Below, piece after piece: positions 43,072 through 52,010 of a stretch of 64,000 nt of DNA. The DNA is from UBA2112 sp964488555 (GTDB taxonomy: Bacteria; Patescibacteriota; Saccharimonadia; Saccharimonadales; Saccharimonadaceae). Each line of letters starts with the position of its first letter. Positions within the stretch are counted from its first letter, which is position 1. The translations under genes were made by a program, and so were the position numbers. The stretch spans positions 26,016 through 90,015 of the forward strand of contig CAZAUF010000005.1 in assembly GCA_964488555.1 (NCBI GenBank), written 5' to 3'. The notes beneath the pieces were generated by a model. That model did no database searches, was not told the origin of the DNA, and saw only the letters and a list, made by a program, of their open reading frames with translations.

Positions 43072-45488
43072 TGAATTCCACGTTTTATAAGTACAGTAGC
43101 GTGCGCGCGGCAAAGTCACGTCTTGGTGTGCGTCTCAATACCATGTGGCAAGCAATATTAATCTTGTTGATAGGCCTCCTCGTAATCGGCGGTATCGCAG
43201 TGCTTTTTGTCCTGCATAGTAGTTGGGGTTGGCTCCTCATAGGCCTGGCGGCAATGCCGTTTATGCTCTATGCGTGGCATCGTGGTGATTTGACACAACC
43301 TCCGGTCACGACGAATTCGGTGGATGGACTGCTCGCAGGAGACATACTGGGTCAGCTCACGCGCAATCCGACCCCGAAAGATTTAGCTGCAGCCGCAGCG
43401 TCCGTGAGAGGTGGACAGTTTTTTGCAATTCGGTTTGGTATCACGAAAAACTTTCTCAACGATATCACGAGTGACAAGCCCGAAGACACCGAAATCGTTT
43501 GGCAGCACGCATTGGAGATTCGAACCCAGACTGACGCGAAACATCTCAATGGTGCGGTGTTGGCAGTCGCATTACTCAGAAGTTTTCCTGACCACGACAA
43601 GCTACTGGCGCACATGCATCTAGATATGGAAGACCTATTGGCGGGTGTGCGATGGTATGAGCAGCTACGTACTATGATCGACAAAACCAAAGAACCACTT
43701 CGCACCGGTGGCATCGCGCGCGACTTTTCTTTTGGATACATTCCACTTCTCAAAAGATTCGGCCAGAATTTGTCTGAATCGGTCAGCAGGCGCACGGATG
43801 TAAAAATTGATTCACACCGCAGAGCACTCGATCAGCTGCTTGATACGTTCGGAAGCGGCGGGCGGCAAAATGCAGCATTGGTAGGAGAAGAGGGAACGGG
43901 CAAGACGACCATCGTGCGCGCGTTCGCAGAACGAATATTGGATGCCAAGGCGAAGATTCCTTCTACTCTCAAGTTCCGCCAGGTGTTTATGCTCGATTCA
44001 GCAGCACTCATCGCGGCGGCACCCGGTCGTGGTGAGCTAGAGGGGCTTATCATGCAGGTGTTGAGCGAAGCGTATAGTGCCAAAAACGTCATCATTTGCC
44101 TGGATAATGCCCAATTGTTTTTCGAAGAGGGGGTCGGTTCGGTTGATTTGACGAATGTACTGTTGCCAATACTTGAGGCTGGCAATCTGCGTGTCATTCT
44201 GACCATGGATGAACAGCGGTTCTTACAGATAGGGCAGCGTAATCCTGGTCTGATAAACGCACTCAATCGCATCAGTATTACTTCAGCGACTCGTGAAGAA
44301 ACGATTGCCGTCATGCAGGAGCAGTTGATATTTACTGAATACCACCGCAAAGTCACCTATATGTATCAGTCACTCGCCGAAGCGTATAGATTAAGTGAAC
44401 GGTATGTGCACGATCTGGCGATGCCTGGACGAGCCCTCAAGCTCCTGGAGAGCGCGGCCGGATATGCCGAAAATGGCTTTGTCACTGGCAATTCCGTGCA
44501 GCAAGCCATAGAACAAACGATGAATATCAAGGTCGGTGTCGCAAGTGGCGAAGACGAGCGTGAAACCCTACTGAATTTAGAGGATAAGATCCATGAGCGC
44601 ATGATCAATCAAACGCGTGCCGTGCAAGTGGTAAGTGACGCGCTGCGTCGTGCCCGTGCCGGAGTGCGCAATGAGGGTCGTCCTATCGGCACATTTCTGT
44701 TTCTGGGACCGACCGGCGTGGGCAAAACTGAGCTATCAAAGGCACTTGCGGATGTGTATTTTGGTGGCGAGGATAGGATGATCCGGCTTGACCTTAATGA
44801 GTATGTGAGGACTGAAGATGTGGCACGGTTGATCGCTGATGGTGCCGATGATCCTACTAGTCTGACGGCACAAGTCATGAAGCAGCCGTTCTCTGTAGTG
44901 TTACTCGATGAGATAGAAAAAGCACATCCGCAAGTACTGACCACGCTGCTTCAGCTGCTCGATGAAGGTATACTCCGTGATATCAAGAATCGTGAAGTTA
45001 GTTTTCGCGACGCCATCGTTATTGCGACCAGTAATGCTGGAGCAGATCGCATTCGTGAATATATCGAGAGAGGATTCAAGCTGGAGCAGTTCGAGCAAAA
45101 GTTTGTCGATGAGCTGATAAACACCAACCAATTCCGACCGGAATTTCTGAATCGCTTTGACGAGATTGTCGTGTTTCGTCCTCTTGAAAAACCAGAACTC
45201 ATTCAAGTCATCGATCTCATCCTTGCCGGTATTAACAAGCAGCTGGCATTACAGAAAATTAGCGTCAATGTCGCCGACGACGCCAAAGGCTTTTTGGTTG
45301 AAAAGGGTTATGATCCGCGTCTGGGTGCTCGTCCGATGCGTCGTGTCGTGCAACGTGCGGTTGAGAATCTAGTCGCCAAACAAATGCTTGCAGGGAGCGT
45401 TCCGCCCGGCACTGTCATTCAGGTATCGCTGGAACAAGTTCAGCAAATGCTCGATACCTCTTCATTACAAGAGTCAGTTTCGTCTTGA
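43071..45488 (+). CDS. ClpC/ClpB-like double AAA+ ATPase with N-terminal membrane helices
   Basis: 805 residues. Two membrane helices near residues 25-70, a helical region like a Clp N-domain pair (about 90-210), AAA1 with Walker A GEEGTGKTTIV near 275, and AAA2 with Walker A GPTGVGKTELSKAL near 547, Walker B VVLLDEIEKAHP, and Clp C-terminal domain (GYDPRLGARPMRRVVQ). No ClpP-docking loop is evident and no ClpP gene is nearby. The membrane anchor is unlike classical ClpB/ClpC. Probably unfolds or remodels membrane-near proteins. Confidence 0.9.
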   Translation: MNSTFYKYSSVRAAKSRLGVRLNTMWQAILILLIGLLVIGGIAVLFVLHSSWGWLLIGLAAMPFMLYAWHRGDLTQPPVTTNSVDGLLAGDILGQLTRNPTPKDLAAAAASVRGGQFFAIRFGITKNFLNDITSDKPEDTEIVWQHALEIRTQTDAKHLNGAVLAVALLRSFPDHDKLLAHMHLDMEDLLAGVRWYEQLRTMIDKTKEPLRTGGIARDFSFGYIPLLKRFGQNLSESVSRRTDVKIDSHRRALDQLLDTFGSGGRQNAALVGEEGTGKTTIVRAFAERILDAKAKIPSTLKFRQVFMLDSAALIAAAPGRGELEGLIMQVLSEAYSAKNVIICLDNAQLFFEEGVGSVDLTNVLLPILEAGNLRVILTMDEQRFLQIGQRNPGLINALNRISITSATREETIAVMQEQLIFTEYHRKVTYMYQSLAEAYRLSERYVHDLAMPGRALKLLESAAGYAENGFVTGNSVQQAIEQTMNIKVGVASGEDERETLLNLEDKIHERMINQTRAVQVVSDALRRARAGVRNEGRPIGTFLFLGPTGVGKTELSKALADVYFGGEDRMIRLDLNEYVRTEDVARLIADGADDPTSLTAQVMKQPFSVVLLDEIEKAHPQVLTTLLQLLDEGILRDIKNREVSFRDAIVIATSNAGADRIREYIERGFKLEQFEQKFVDELINTNQFRPEFLNRFDEIVVFRPLEKPELIQVIDLILAGINKQLALQKISVNVADDAKGFLVEKGYDPRLGARPMRRVVQRAVENLVAKQMLAGSVPPGTVIQVSLEQVQQMLDTSSLQESVSS

Positions 45489-45527
45489 GTCGTACTATAA
45501 GCAGTACTTTTCTTGCGTCGACCGGAG

Positions 45528-45533
45528 TATAAT
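45528..45533 (+). promoter_or_regulatory. -10 box of the 42-residue ORF and response regulator
   Basis: TATAAT, followed by SD AAGAGGAG and ATG 45551. Confidence 0.5.
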
Positions 45534-45550
45534 AAAAAGAAGAGGAGCAT

Positions 45551-45679
45551 ATGGGCAGCGATTATCGATCACATTCTGGAAATGACAACTATAGCCAAAT
45601 ATGGTATGCTAATTTAAATAGATTGCGAAATCAAAGAGGTAGAACAAGCTATTATATGCAGGAAAGCCGTCATGCCTAA
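45551..45679 (+). CDS. Small ORF of 42 residues, coupled to the response regulator
   Basis: ATG 45551 with SD AAGAGGAG 3 nt upstream. Product begins MGSDYRSHSGNDNYSQIW and is rich in Asn, Arg, Ser and Tyr. Its stop TAA (45677-45679) overlaps the start of the receiver gene (45672) by 8 nt, the pattern of translational coupling. No family recognised; could be a real microprotein or a leader peptide. Confidence 0.55.
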   Translation: MGSDYRSHSGNDNYSQIWYANLNRLRNQRGRTSYYMQESRHA

Positions 45680-46055
45680 GATATTATTGGTTGAAGATGA
45701 AAAAATTTTGCGTGATGCCTACACGATTTTACTGAATGCCAGCGATAATTATCAGGTCGATACAGCCACTAACGGCAAAGAGGCATTGGAGCTATGCCAA
45801 CAAAACACATACGATTTGATATTACTTGATCTCATGATGCCAGTACTGGACGGTATGGGCTTCTTGCGCCAAGCGACACTTGCGGCAAAATCTCCCAAAA
45901 CCCGTATCGTTATCATGAGTAATCTGTCTGGTGGCAAAGAGGTCATGGAAGCGTTACAGCTTGGTGCGCATCGTCATGTAGTCAAATCAGATTTGGGCCC
46001 GGCAGACGTCATAACTATCGTAGAAAACGAATTGAAGGTCGCTCCGGAAAGCTAG
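45672..46055 (+). CDS. Single-domain response regulator
   Basis: 127 residues, a receiver domain only. Phosphoacceptor Asp in LILLDLMMPVLDG, acidic pocket VEDE near the N-terminus, conserved Thr/Ser in VIMSN (Ser) and Lys in HVVKSDLG. No output domain, so it acts by protein contact (CheY/Spo0F-like). Converges with the PAS kinase gene with a 4-nt overlap. Confidence 0.93.
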   Translation: MPKILLVEDEKILRDAYTILLNASDNYQVDTATNGKEALELCQQNTYDLILLDLMMPVLDGMGFLRQATLAAKSPKTRIVIMSNLSGGKEVMEALQLGAHRHVVKSDLGPADVITIVENELKVAPES

Positions 46056-47194
46056 CCGGCACGCATACCGTCTGCTGGTATATGCACAAAAAACGTCGTG
46101 CCTTTGCCGCGGCTACTTTCGAACCAAATATTGCAGCCCGTTGTTTCTGTCATGAGTTTTATCAAGTAAAGTCCTAGTCCCGTGCCGTGCTCATTGAGGT
46201 TTGTCGTATTATCTGCGCGGAAAAACCGATTAAATATCTGCGGTCGTGCCGACCGTGGAATCCCTATGCCGTTGTCATGGACACTCAGTAAATAACCATC
46301 ATTCTGGTGTGCGATTGTGACTTCCACGATACCTTGTCCTGGTTTTGAATACCGTATGGCATTGGTGAGTAAATTGTGAACCACCTGTCCTAAAATTGTC
46401 GTATCGATAGGGACTTTCTTGATCGATGTATCCGGAGTGAATGTAACTGTGACGCCTTTTTCGATTGCGAGCGGCATGACATCGTTGACGTGCTCTTGAA
46501 GCAGCGCATTGATATCGTGCGGTTCAGGTTCCGATACGATGTGCCCTGACTCCAGGCGCGAAATATTCAGGATATTGTCAACTAATTTTATAAGTTTGAC
46601 GCTCGAGTCCGCGATGTGTCGAAGGGGCATTTTTTGGTTATCGTCCATGGGGCCGAACATTTCATTCTCTAGCATTTCACTATAAATACGAATCGCCGAT
46701 AGTGGCGTGCGTAATTGGTGTGATACAAGTGAGATAAACTCGTCCTTGGCGCGTGCCAGCTGCTTTTGTTCCGTGATATCCAGAAACGAGCCGATGATTC
46801 TGAGGGGTGTACCATCCGGGTCTCGATGCACAACACCACGATCGCTGACGTAGATGTAGTTGCCATCTGCTTTTTTGAAACGATACTCAGCGTGCCATGT
46901 ATCGGTCTTACCCTCGAGCCAAGCACTCATTTTGTCTTCGAGTTGTAGCGCGTCATCCGGGTGAATGTGTCCAGCCCACCACTCCAATGTGTTGGTGGCT
47001 TTGGTTTTGGCATAGCCGTATTGAGTATAAAGAGCTTCATTCCATGTAACAACGCCAGTCGTTAAATCCAAATCGTACAATACATCATTGGTTGCCTTAA
47101 ATATCAGCTCGTATCGTTGAATTGTTTCACGGAGCTGTTTTTCTAATTCGGGGGCCTGTGTCGAGTTTTTTCGTCGCGGTGGACTTATAGCCAT
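46052..47194 (-). CDS. PAS-domain sensor histidine kinase, soluble
   Basis: 380 residues, no membrane segment. PAS with PAC motif (about 25-145; NEALYTQYGYAKT, PLRIIGSFLDITEQKQ), HisKA with H box SLVSHQLRTPLSAIRIYSE, HATPase with N box, DNGIGIPRSARP (G1) and GTGLGLYLIKLM (G2). Probably phosphorylates the convergent receiver. -10 box TATAAT (47206-47201), 6 nt before ATG. Confidence 0.95.
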   Translation of the reverse strand: MAISPPRRKNSTQAPELEKQLRETIQRYELIFKATNDVLYDLDLTTGVVTWNEALYTQYGYAKTKATNTLEWWAGHIHPDDALQLEDKMSAWLEGKTDTWHAEYRFKKADGNYIYVSDRGVVHRDPDGTPLRIIGSFLDITEQKQLARAKDEFISLVSHQLRTPLSAIRIYSEMLENEMFGPMDDNQKMPLRHIADSSVKLIKLVDNILNISRLESGHIVSEPEPHDINALLQEHVNDVMPLAIEKGVTVTFTPDTSIKKVPIDTTILGQVVHNLLTNAIRYSKPGQGIVEVTIAHQNDGYLLSVHDNGIGIPRSARPQIFNRFFRADNTTNLNEHGTGLGLYLIKLMTETTGCNIWFESSRGKGTTFFVHIPADGMRAG

Positions 47195-47200
47195 ACTATA

Positions 47201-47206
47201 ATTATA
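47201..47206 (-). promoter_or_regulatory. -10 box of the histidine kinase gene
   Basis: TATAAT on the minus strand, 6 nt before ATG 47194. Confidence 0.55.
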
Positions 47207-47299
47207 TCACAAAATCAATAGCCGACTACCCTTTTTTATTGCATAAGACTAGACAATATATGTATATATTCTTTACAATAGTACAAACGAGTTATAGAA

Positions 47300-47683
47300 A
47301 TGAGTAAAAACAGCGTTTTCATTAATGAGTATGATGTGGTTGAAATAGTCGTCAACGGTGACCAGACTGTTGATTCCGTGCAGGCTATGGGCGACGATGC
47401 CACTAAGTTGTTGCGCAAGCTACGTGCTGATAGTAAGCCTCAATTGCTCCTAGACAACCTCTTCTTTATCGGCTCCCTGCCGTTCGATGCGCGAAAACGC
47501 GTCGTCGACCTCGTAAGGAAAGGAGAGTTCGAGCGGTTCGCTGTTGTCGGTCGTGGCACGGCTATGCGACTTGGTGCAAATTTGCTGATCCAGGCCATTG
47601 GGAGGGGTAGACAGGTTCGGTACTTTGAAAACTACATGAAAGCCATCGCATGGCTACGAGGCAAGCAAGAGCGCGAAGTGTGA
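47300..47683 (+). CDS. STAS/SpoIIAA-like protein
   Basis: 127 residues of alternating strands and helices: KPQLLLDNLFFIGSLPFDARKRV, FERFAVVGRGTAMRLGANLL, VRYFENYMKAIAWLRG. The tail in particular resembles the SpoIIAA-like (STAS) group. No obvious phosphorylatable Ser assignment. Divergent from the kinase gene, so a regulatory role is possible. Confidence 0.7.
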   Translation: MSKNSVFINEYDVVEIVVNGDQTVDSVQAMGDDATKLLRKLRADSKPQLLLDNLFFIGSLPFDARKRVVDLVRKGEFERFAVVGRGTAMRLGANLLIQAIGRGRQVRYFENYMKAIAWLRGKQEREV

Positions 47684-47740
47684 TACACCTACTGTGTGTG
47701 CTGTTTTATTCTCGAGGATTTATGACGATCGTGAATGGGT

Positions 47741-48673
47741 TTACCAGTTCAGCGAGTATGGAAAATATTCTTCGACGAGCTCTTTATAGTACGGCGTGAG
47801 CGCGTCAATGTCTGGTTTTTCCTCGACTTTGGAGTAGAGGTCAAACTGATTGAAGTGTCGGACGCCTCGCAGCATGTTGCGATCCCTGTCAGTTAGCAAC
47901 TCATCATACGCGCCTGCGTTATGCACAGGGTACAGAGAGTGGTAGAGGATCATTTTGAGTGCACCTTCCGGTAGCTTACAGTTTCCATTTAGAACTTGAT
48001 ACAAGTACTCATCGTGGCCAAAAGATACGGTGAGATTATCGAGACCGATGCCCGGGTGATAGACACCTAGTTCTGTACCGTATTGTTCGTGATTGACATC
48101 AGGGTTACCCGGCCAGCCTGCACGAAGTATCGGGTTGTCGCTATGGGGTTCGGGTGGCTGAGGTTTGAAATACTTTGATAACACAATTCGCTCGTCAAAC
48201 TTACAGCCAAGTGGAAATGTATCACCCACGACTGCCCATTGTGGCAGCGGCGTGCGATCAGGTAACAGATTCGTGGCCAAAATTTTACCGACGTCATGCA
48301 CGAGGACCGTAGCTTGTAACCAGCGTGGACCTCCGTCTAGCCGGACTGCTTCGGCACTTTGAAATGCATGGACGATTTGCGGATCTTCGACGTCAGGATC
48401 ACTTTCATCTTTTAGTTGACCAACAGCAGTCAGCACATCCCACATAGATGCCTCAAGCGTTCTGGCTTCAGGCGACGCGTACGTTTGCCACATCTCACGA
48501 GCGGATTCGTACGTTTGGTATGTGTGATTGTCGCGGTAAAATTCCTGCACGCGTTGAGGCGCGCATTCATAGTCGCGTACAGGTAGGGCAGATAGGTGTT
48601 CCGGGTCATGTAAAACTGGCGTTGGACTGAGTTCAACTGGGTCATTGCCGAAAGAGATTTTTTCGCCCGACAT
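47741..48673 (-). CDS. Myo-inositol oxygenase (MIOX) homologue
   Basis: 310 residues from ATG 48673 (an ATG at 48694 lies in the promoter). MIOX opens myo-inositol to D-glucuronate with a diiron centre. All six iron ligands of the family can be placed: His in QIVHAFQSAEA, His-Asp in LVHDVGK, His in SFGHDEYLY, His in ILYHSLYPVH, Asp in FNQFDLYSK. Also SDPDVEDPQIVH and PQWAVVGDTFPLGC are family hallmarks. Unexpected in a reduced genome. Confidence 0.92.
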   Translation of the reverse strand: MSGEKISFGNDPVELSPTPVLHDPEHLSALPVRDYECAPQRVQEFYRDNHTYQTYESAREMWQTYASPEARTLEASMWDVLTAVGQLKDESDPDVEDPQIVHAFQSAEAVRLDGGPRWLQATVLVHDVGKILATNLLPDRTPLPQWAVVGDTFPLGCKFDERIVLSKYFKPQPPEPHSDNPILRAGWPGNPDVNHEQYGTELGVYHPGIGLDNLTVSFGHDEYLYQVLNGNCKLPEGALKMILYHSLYPVHNAGAYDELLTDRDRNMLRGVRHFNQFDLYSKVEEKPDIDALTPYYKELVEEYFPYSLNW

Positions 48674-48685
48674 AGTGTAACTATC

Positions 48686-48713
48686 ATTATCCATTTTTTT
48701 ACTATTATGTCAA
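48686..48713 (-). promoter_or_regulatory. Promoter of the MIOX gene
   Basis: TTGACA (48713-48708), 16-nt spacer, GATAAT (48691-48686); ATG 48673 12 nt further. Confidence 0.6.
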
Positions 48714-48752
48714 TACATCAACCATAACGGGTAATTGTCAGCACTCGGTAGA

Positions 48753-49151
48753 TTAAATAATCGTTTTGATTTTTTCATAGATTTCGCCAACGAGCCTTCG
48801 CGTGGTAGGAACATCTTGCCCTTTAGTGTCTTGTATATTCCAGTGGATGACCCGGTCGTCGTGTTTGAGCCACTCAGGCCATGTTTCTAGTTCCGCCATG
48901 ACAACAAGTTTGTCATACGGAGCTGCTAGAGATTCGGTGAGTTGGGTGCGCACGTTGTCGATCATGTCGATGTCATGGTCTTCTCGCATAATCTGCACAA
49001 TATTAGCAGCACCTGGTCGTTCTGCAAGTGTCTTTCCTGGAGCGTCGACTTTCGTACCTGCTGAGTCGGCAGTTCCACCTTTTTGACGGTAGAGTTCCAT
49101 GGCGGCCTGGCTGCGTCCCACATTTGCTTGGCAAATAAATAGTACATTCAT
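48753..49151 (-). CDS. Low-molecular-weight phosphotyrosine phosphatase-like protein
   Basis: 132 residues. P-loop VLFICQANVGRSQAA (C-x5-R-S) at the N-terminus, as in LMW phosphatases and arsenate reductases of that fold. Cys-x-A-N-V-G-R-S closely matches arsenate reductase-like forms as well, so the substrate is open. TACTAT (49164-49159), 7 nt before ATG. Confidence 0.88.
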   Translation of the reverse strand: MNVLFICQANVGRSQAAMELYRQKGGTADSAGTKVDAPGKTLAERPGAANIVQIMREDHDIDMIDNVRTQLTESLAAPYDKLVVMAELETWPEWLKHDDRVIHWNIQDTKGQDVPTTRRLVGEIYEKIKTII

Positions 49152-49183
49152 AAGCTCTATAGTACATGGTTTGAAGGAGAAGG

Positions 49184-49960
49184 TTAAAAGGCGTGGTCAG
49201 TGTGCTCGATTTCTTTGACAATTTGTGTGTATGCTTCGAATGCGTCATCGGCTTGCGTAATTTGCCGTCCCACGACGACAAGATCCGCGCCATCCGCGAT
49301 TGCATGAGCTGGAGTCGTGACGTTGTGTTGATCATTTGAGTCCACCGCCTTTGATCGGATACCCGGCACTAGTGTAACGAGGTCTTTTGCTGCGGCGTTG
49401 GATTTGATCTGAGGCAATTCCAGTCCGGACGCGACAATGCCTTTTACGCCAGTCGATGCGATATCTGCAGTGAGTACCTGGATGAGTTCGTTGCGGCTCA
49501 TGCCATAGCGTTGTTTTATTTCTTGGTTTGGGATTGCTGTCAGTTCAGTGACGCCAAAGATGATACAATTGCCTGCAACTTGTTGGGCAAGTCGCAAAGT
49601 TTCCGTGCCGGATTTGGCATGGACAGTTATGCCGATTGGTTGAGGTTGAGTATTTAGTATGTTGGTGATTGCTTTTTCAGTGGTGTTTGGGATATCATCC
49701 AACTTTGCATCTGCAATCCAATCGATCGAATACTTTTTGGCTAGCTTTGCGCAGTGATGCCAGCTTGTCGCCGTGGCATATTCTAGTCCGAATTTCACCA
49801 AATGCGCACCGTTATTACGTGCAATTTTTACCAACATCTCTGCTTCATGAGAGTCAGAAGTATCAATAGCGAGGACGAGTCGTTCTTTTGGTTGTAACTC
49901 GAGAATTTCCTTACTTCTCGACGTGTGATCACCTGCGAGTTGACGGTCTGCTGCAGTCAT
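49184..49960 (-). CDS. pyrF: Orotidine 5'-phosphate decarboxylase
   Basis: 258 residues from ATG 49960 (SD TGAGG upstream; a longer frame from 50008 overlaps the previous gene). LVLAIDTSD, catalytic DAKLDDIPNTT (Asp-x-Lys-x-x-Asp), ITVHAKSGTE, LVPGIRS and ADLVVVGRQITQ. Last step of UMP synthesis. No other pyrimidine gene is close. Confidence 0.93.
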   Translation of the reverse strand: MTAADRQLAGDHTSRSKEILELQPKERLVLAIDTSDSHEAEMLVKIARNNGAHLVKFGLEYATATSWHHCAKLAKKYSIDWIADAKLDDIPNTTEKAITNILNTQPQPIGITVHAKSGTETLRLAQQVAGNCIIFGVTELTAIPNQEIKQRYGMSRNELIQVLTADIASTGVKGIVASGLELPQIKSNAAAKDLVTLVPGIRSKAVDSNDQHNVTTPAHAIADGADLVVVGRQITQADDAFEAYTQIVKEIEHTDHAF

Positions 49961-49976
49961 AAAATGCCTCAAATAG

Positions 49977-50615
49977 TTATTGTTTGCGAGTGGCGAGGAA
50001 TATGCCAATCAAGCCAACGATGATGCCAGCGACACCGACATAGAGTGCGGTGTTGGCTGCATTTTCTGCGTCGGCAGCTACTTGGTCAACGTTTTTGATA
50101 GCCGCGGCTTGTTCGGTATCGACTACTACCTGCGTCACCGAGAATGGTCCTGAGTCACCACCGTGTCCATGCCCCTCCACCTGCTCTTGATCCCACGATA
50201 CCACTGTTCCGTCGGCATATGTTTGGTATGCCTTCCACTGCAATTCTGTGGTCTTTTCCGGTGTCTTTGCGCTGAATGTGAACTCATCGCGCAGATCCAC
50301 CCCAATCTTACTCCCGCTCCATGTAATAGATTTTACCGTTGCGTTTTCGCCAGCACCTTCTTTTTCCAGACTAATTTTCCAGCCGCTTTTTTGTGTGGGC
50401 GATACGTGTTCTAAACCATCAGGTATTATAAGTTTGATTTTCGTGGTTGGTATGTTCTTTTCATTGGGGACACCCACAGTGAATGTATGGAATCCAGCTG
50501 TCACTACTTCTGCCGGTCTGACGACGACATGCGCAGAAGCTGACGAGCTAAGTATAAGCGTATATACACTTACGAACACGAAAAGTGCTGACAGTTTTTT
50601 AATAGCTGACCCCAT
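49977..50615 (-). CDS. YcnI-like (DUF1775) secreted, membrane-anchored protein
   Basis: 212 residues. Signal peptide ending near SASA; the mature protein starts with HVVVRPAEVVTAGFHTFTVGVPNE, the DUF1775 opening whose His can bind copper in characterised YcnI. C-terminal membrane helix (LYVGVAGIIVGLIGIFLAT). SD AAGGAG. Follows two genes that also look like envelope redox or metal proteins. Confidence 0.9.
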   Translation of the reverse strand: MGSAIKKLSALFVFVSVYTLILSSSASAHVVVRPAEVVTAGFHTFTVGVPNEKNIPTTKIKLIIPDGLEHVSPTQKSGWKISLEKEGAGENATVKSITWSGSKIGVDLRDEFTFSAKTPEKTTELQWKAYQTYADGTVVSWDQEQVEGHGHGGDSGPFSVTQVVVDTEQAAAIKNVDQVAADAENAANTALYVGVAGIIVGLIGIFLATRKQ

Positions 50616-50664
50616 ATGGACTCCTTGTAGCTTATGCTTAGTTACTGCATATCATTGTACCACG

Positions 50665-51180
50665 CTAGAATGTACTCTGGTGCCAGATGTCCCGCCATCT
50701 GCCTAGCATGATAACGACCAGTACGGCGAGTCCAACGCCGCTGCCTATAAGTACGACTTGCGCCCATGCATGATGCGGCATATTGATTGCACTTGTGGCT
50801 GTACCGCGTGAGACACGCCACGTTTGCGTGAATGTGTATTTTTGATTGTCTGTGGTTGCGAGAAAGGTGAGTGTATAGACGCCCTGAGTAGGGAAAGTAT
50901 GAGTAAATGTCGCGAGCGTACCATTTGTTTTTGCTTTGACTTCATGTCGCTTGCCTTCACCGTCGATTGTCAGTTTCACTACCACATTTCGATCAAGAGA
51001 CGCACTTTGCATATCGAAAAATAGCGTCGAAGGCTGTCCGGCGATAGGATTATCGTCTGGATTTATGTGTAGTATCGCTCCCTTGGTTTTGGTGTCATCC
51101 GTCACCATCACATGGGCCTGAGCAGTTTGGCCGAATGATGCGGCAAGGATGATGGCGACAAGCGCGAACAGTTTTTTCAC
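50665..51180 (-). CDS. Secreted Ig-like domain protein with C-terminal helix
   Basis: 171 residues. Signal peptide cut after AQA, giving a mature N-terminus HVMVTDDT; beta-sandwich (about 25-125) like copper-resistance/FixH-type Ig folds; membrane helix about 138-160. An N-terminal His after cleavage, as in the neighbouring YcnI-like protein, hints at metal binding. Overlaps the ferric reductase-like gene by 4 nt. Confidence 0.75.
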   Translation of the reverse strand: MKKLFALVAIILAASFGQTAQAHVMVTDDTKTKGAILHINPDDNPIAGQPSTLFFDMQSASLDRNVVVKLTIDGEGKRHEVKAKTNGTLATFTHTFPTQGVYTLTFLATTDNQKYTFTQTWRVSRGTATSAINMPHHAWAQVVLIGSGVGLAVLVVIMLGRWRDIWHQSTF

Positions 51181-51956
51181 CGGCTAGACCCTTCCTGCTG
51201 CAAGCTATGTGAATGGTGTCGACTATGATAGTTTTTGATGAATGATGGTGTGATCATGATGAGTGCGACAACAATCAACCAGATAGCGACGAACATCGTC
51301 AGTGCTTCGGTTTTGCTCAGGCGTAGATATTTGTCGTTGATGAGTTTGCTGATGCGATATAGTTCCAGACCAGCCAGGACGGCAAGGGCCAAAAACGCAG
51401 CGGTCTGTACACCGCCATAAACCATGTGCGTACCTATGGTCCATATGTGTAGCATGGCCAAAATACCGCCTATGTAGATAAATCGGTGGAGCCATTTCCA
51501 GCGGCGAAATGTCATGAATTTTATGACACGATCAAATGACGTGATAGCAAGCAAAGAGAGGACTATCAGTGCTACTAGTCCGCCGATGAGCGACCATTTG
51601 AATACGTCGGGTAGATATGCGAGTTGACCAAAGCCGCCTAGCTGTCCAAAAAGCGCGATCAGGGTATGCAGTAGTGCGAAATAAAACGCCGACACACCAA
51701 TAGCTCGCCTGGCAAACTCCAGTCTTTTGGTTCGATGCTTGCCGATAACGTGTCCTATGGGTGAAATAGCAAGCGCGACATACCAATAGAAAATACAGAG
51801 AAGACCGAATACTTGTTGTGAGCGAATATAAAATACCTGGTCATTTGGTATTGCCAGTCGTAGAGATGCGACAACAGCCAAGCTGAGCAATAGCGATGAC
51901 ACCAAAATATAGAAGCGTGAATTGTTGAGCAGATGGTATTCTTTTTTGGTTGCCAT
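51177..51956 (-). CDS. Ferric reductase-like transmembrane domain protein
   Basis: 259 residues from ATG 51956 (TAGAAT 7 nt upstream). About six to seven helices; paired His in the helices (SAFYFALLHTLIALF, WLHRFIYIGGILAMLHIW) fit bis-heme binding as in MsrQ/ferric reductases, without an FAD/NAD domain. First of a three-gene operon with two secreted beta-sandwich proteins; probably carries electrons across the membrane. Confidence 0.85.
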   Translation of the reverse strand: MATKKEYHLLNNSRFYILVSSLLLSLAVVASLRLAIPNDQVFYIRSQQVFGLLCIFYWYVALAISPIGHVIGKHRTKRLEFARRAIGVSAFYFALLHTLIALFGQLGGFGQLAYLPDVFKWSLIGGLVALIVLSLLAITSFDRVIKFMTFRRWKWLHRFIYIGGILAMLHIWTIGTHMVYGGVQTAAFLALAVLAGLELYRISKLINDKYLRLSKTEALTMFVAIWLIVVALIMITPSFIKNYHSRHHSHSLQQEGSSR

Positions 51957-51963
51957 ACTGCTT

Positions 51964-51969
51964 ATTCTA
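51964..51969 (-). promoter_or_regulatory. -10 box of the ferric reductase-like operon
   Basis: TAGAAT on the minus strand, 7 nt before ATG 51956. Confidence 0.4.
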
Positions 51970-52010
51970 ACAGCTGGCATGAGAAAGGCTAAGTGGGTAC
52001 GAGGTGAGTA

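Noticed and set aside
46052..46055. Frameshift between receiver and kinase genes giving a hybrid kinase
   Set aside because: The genes are on opposite strands and merely overlap at their 3' ends.
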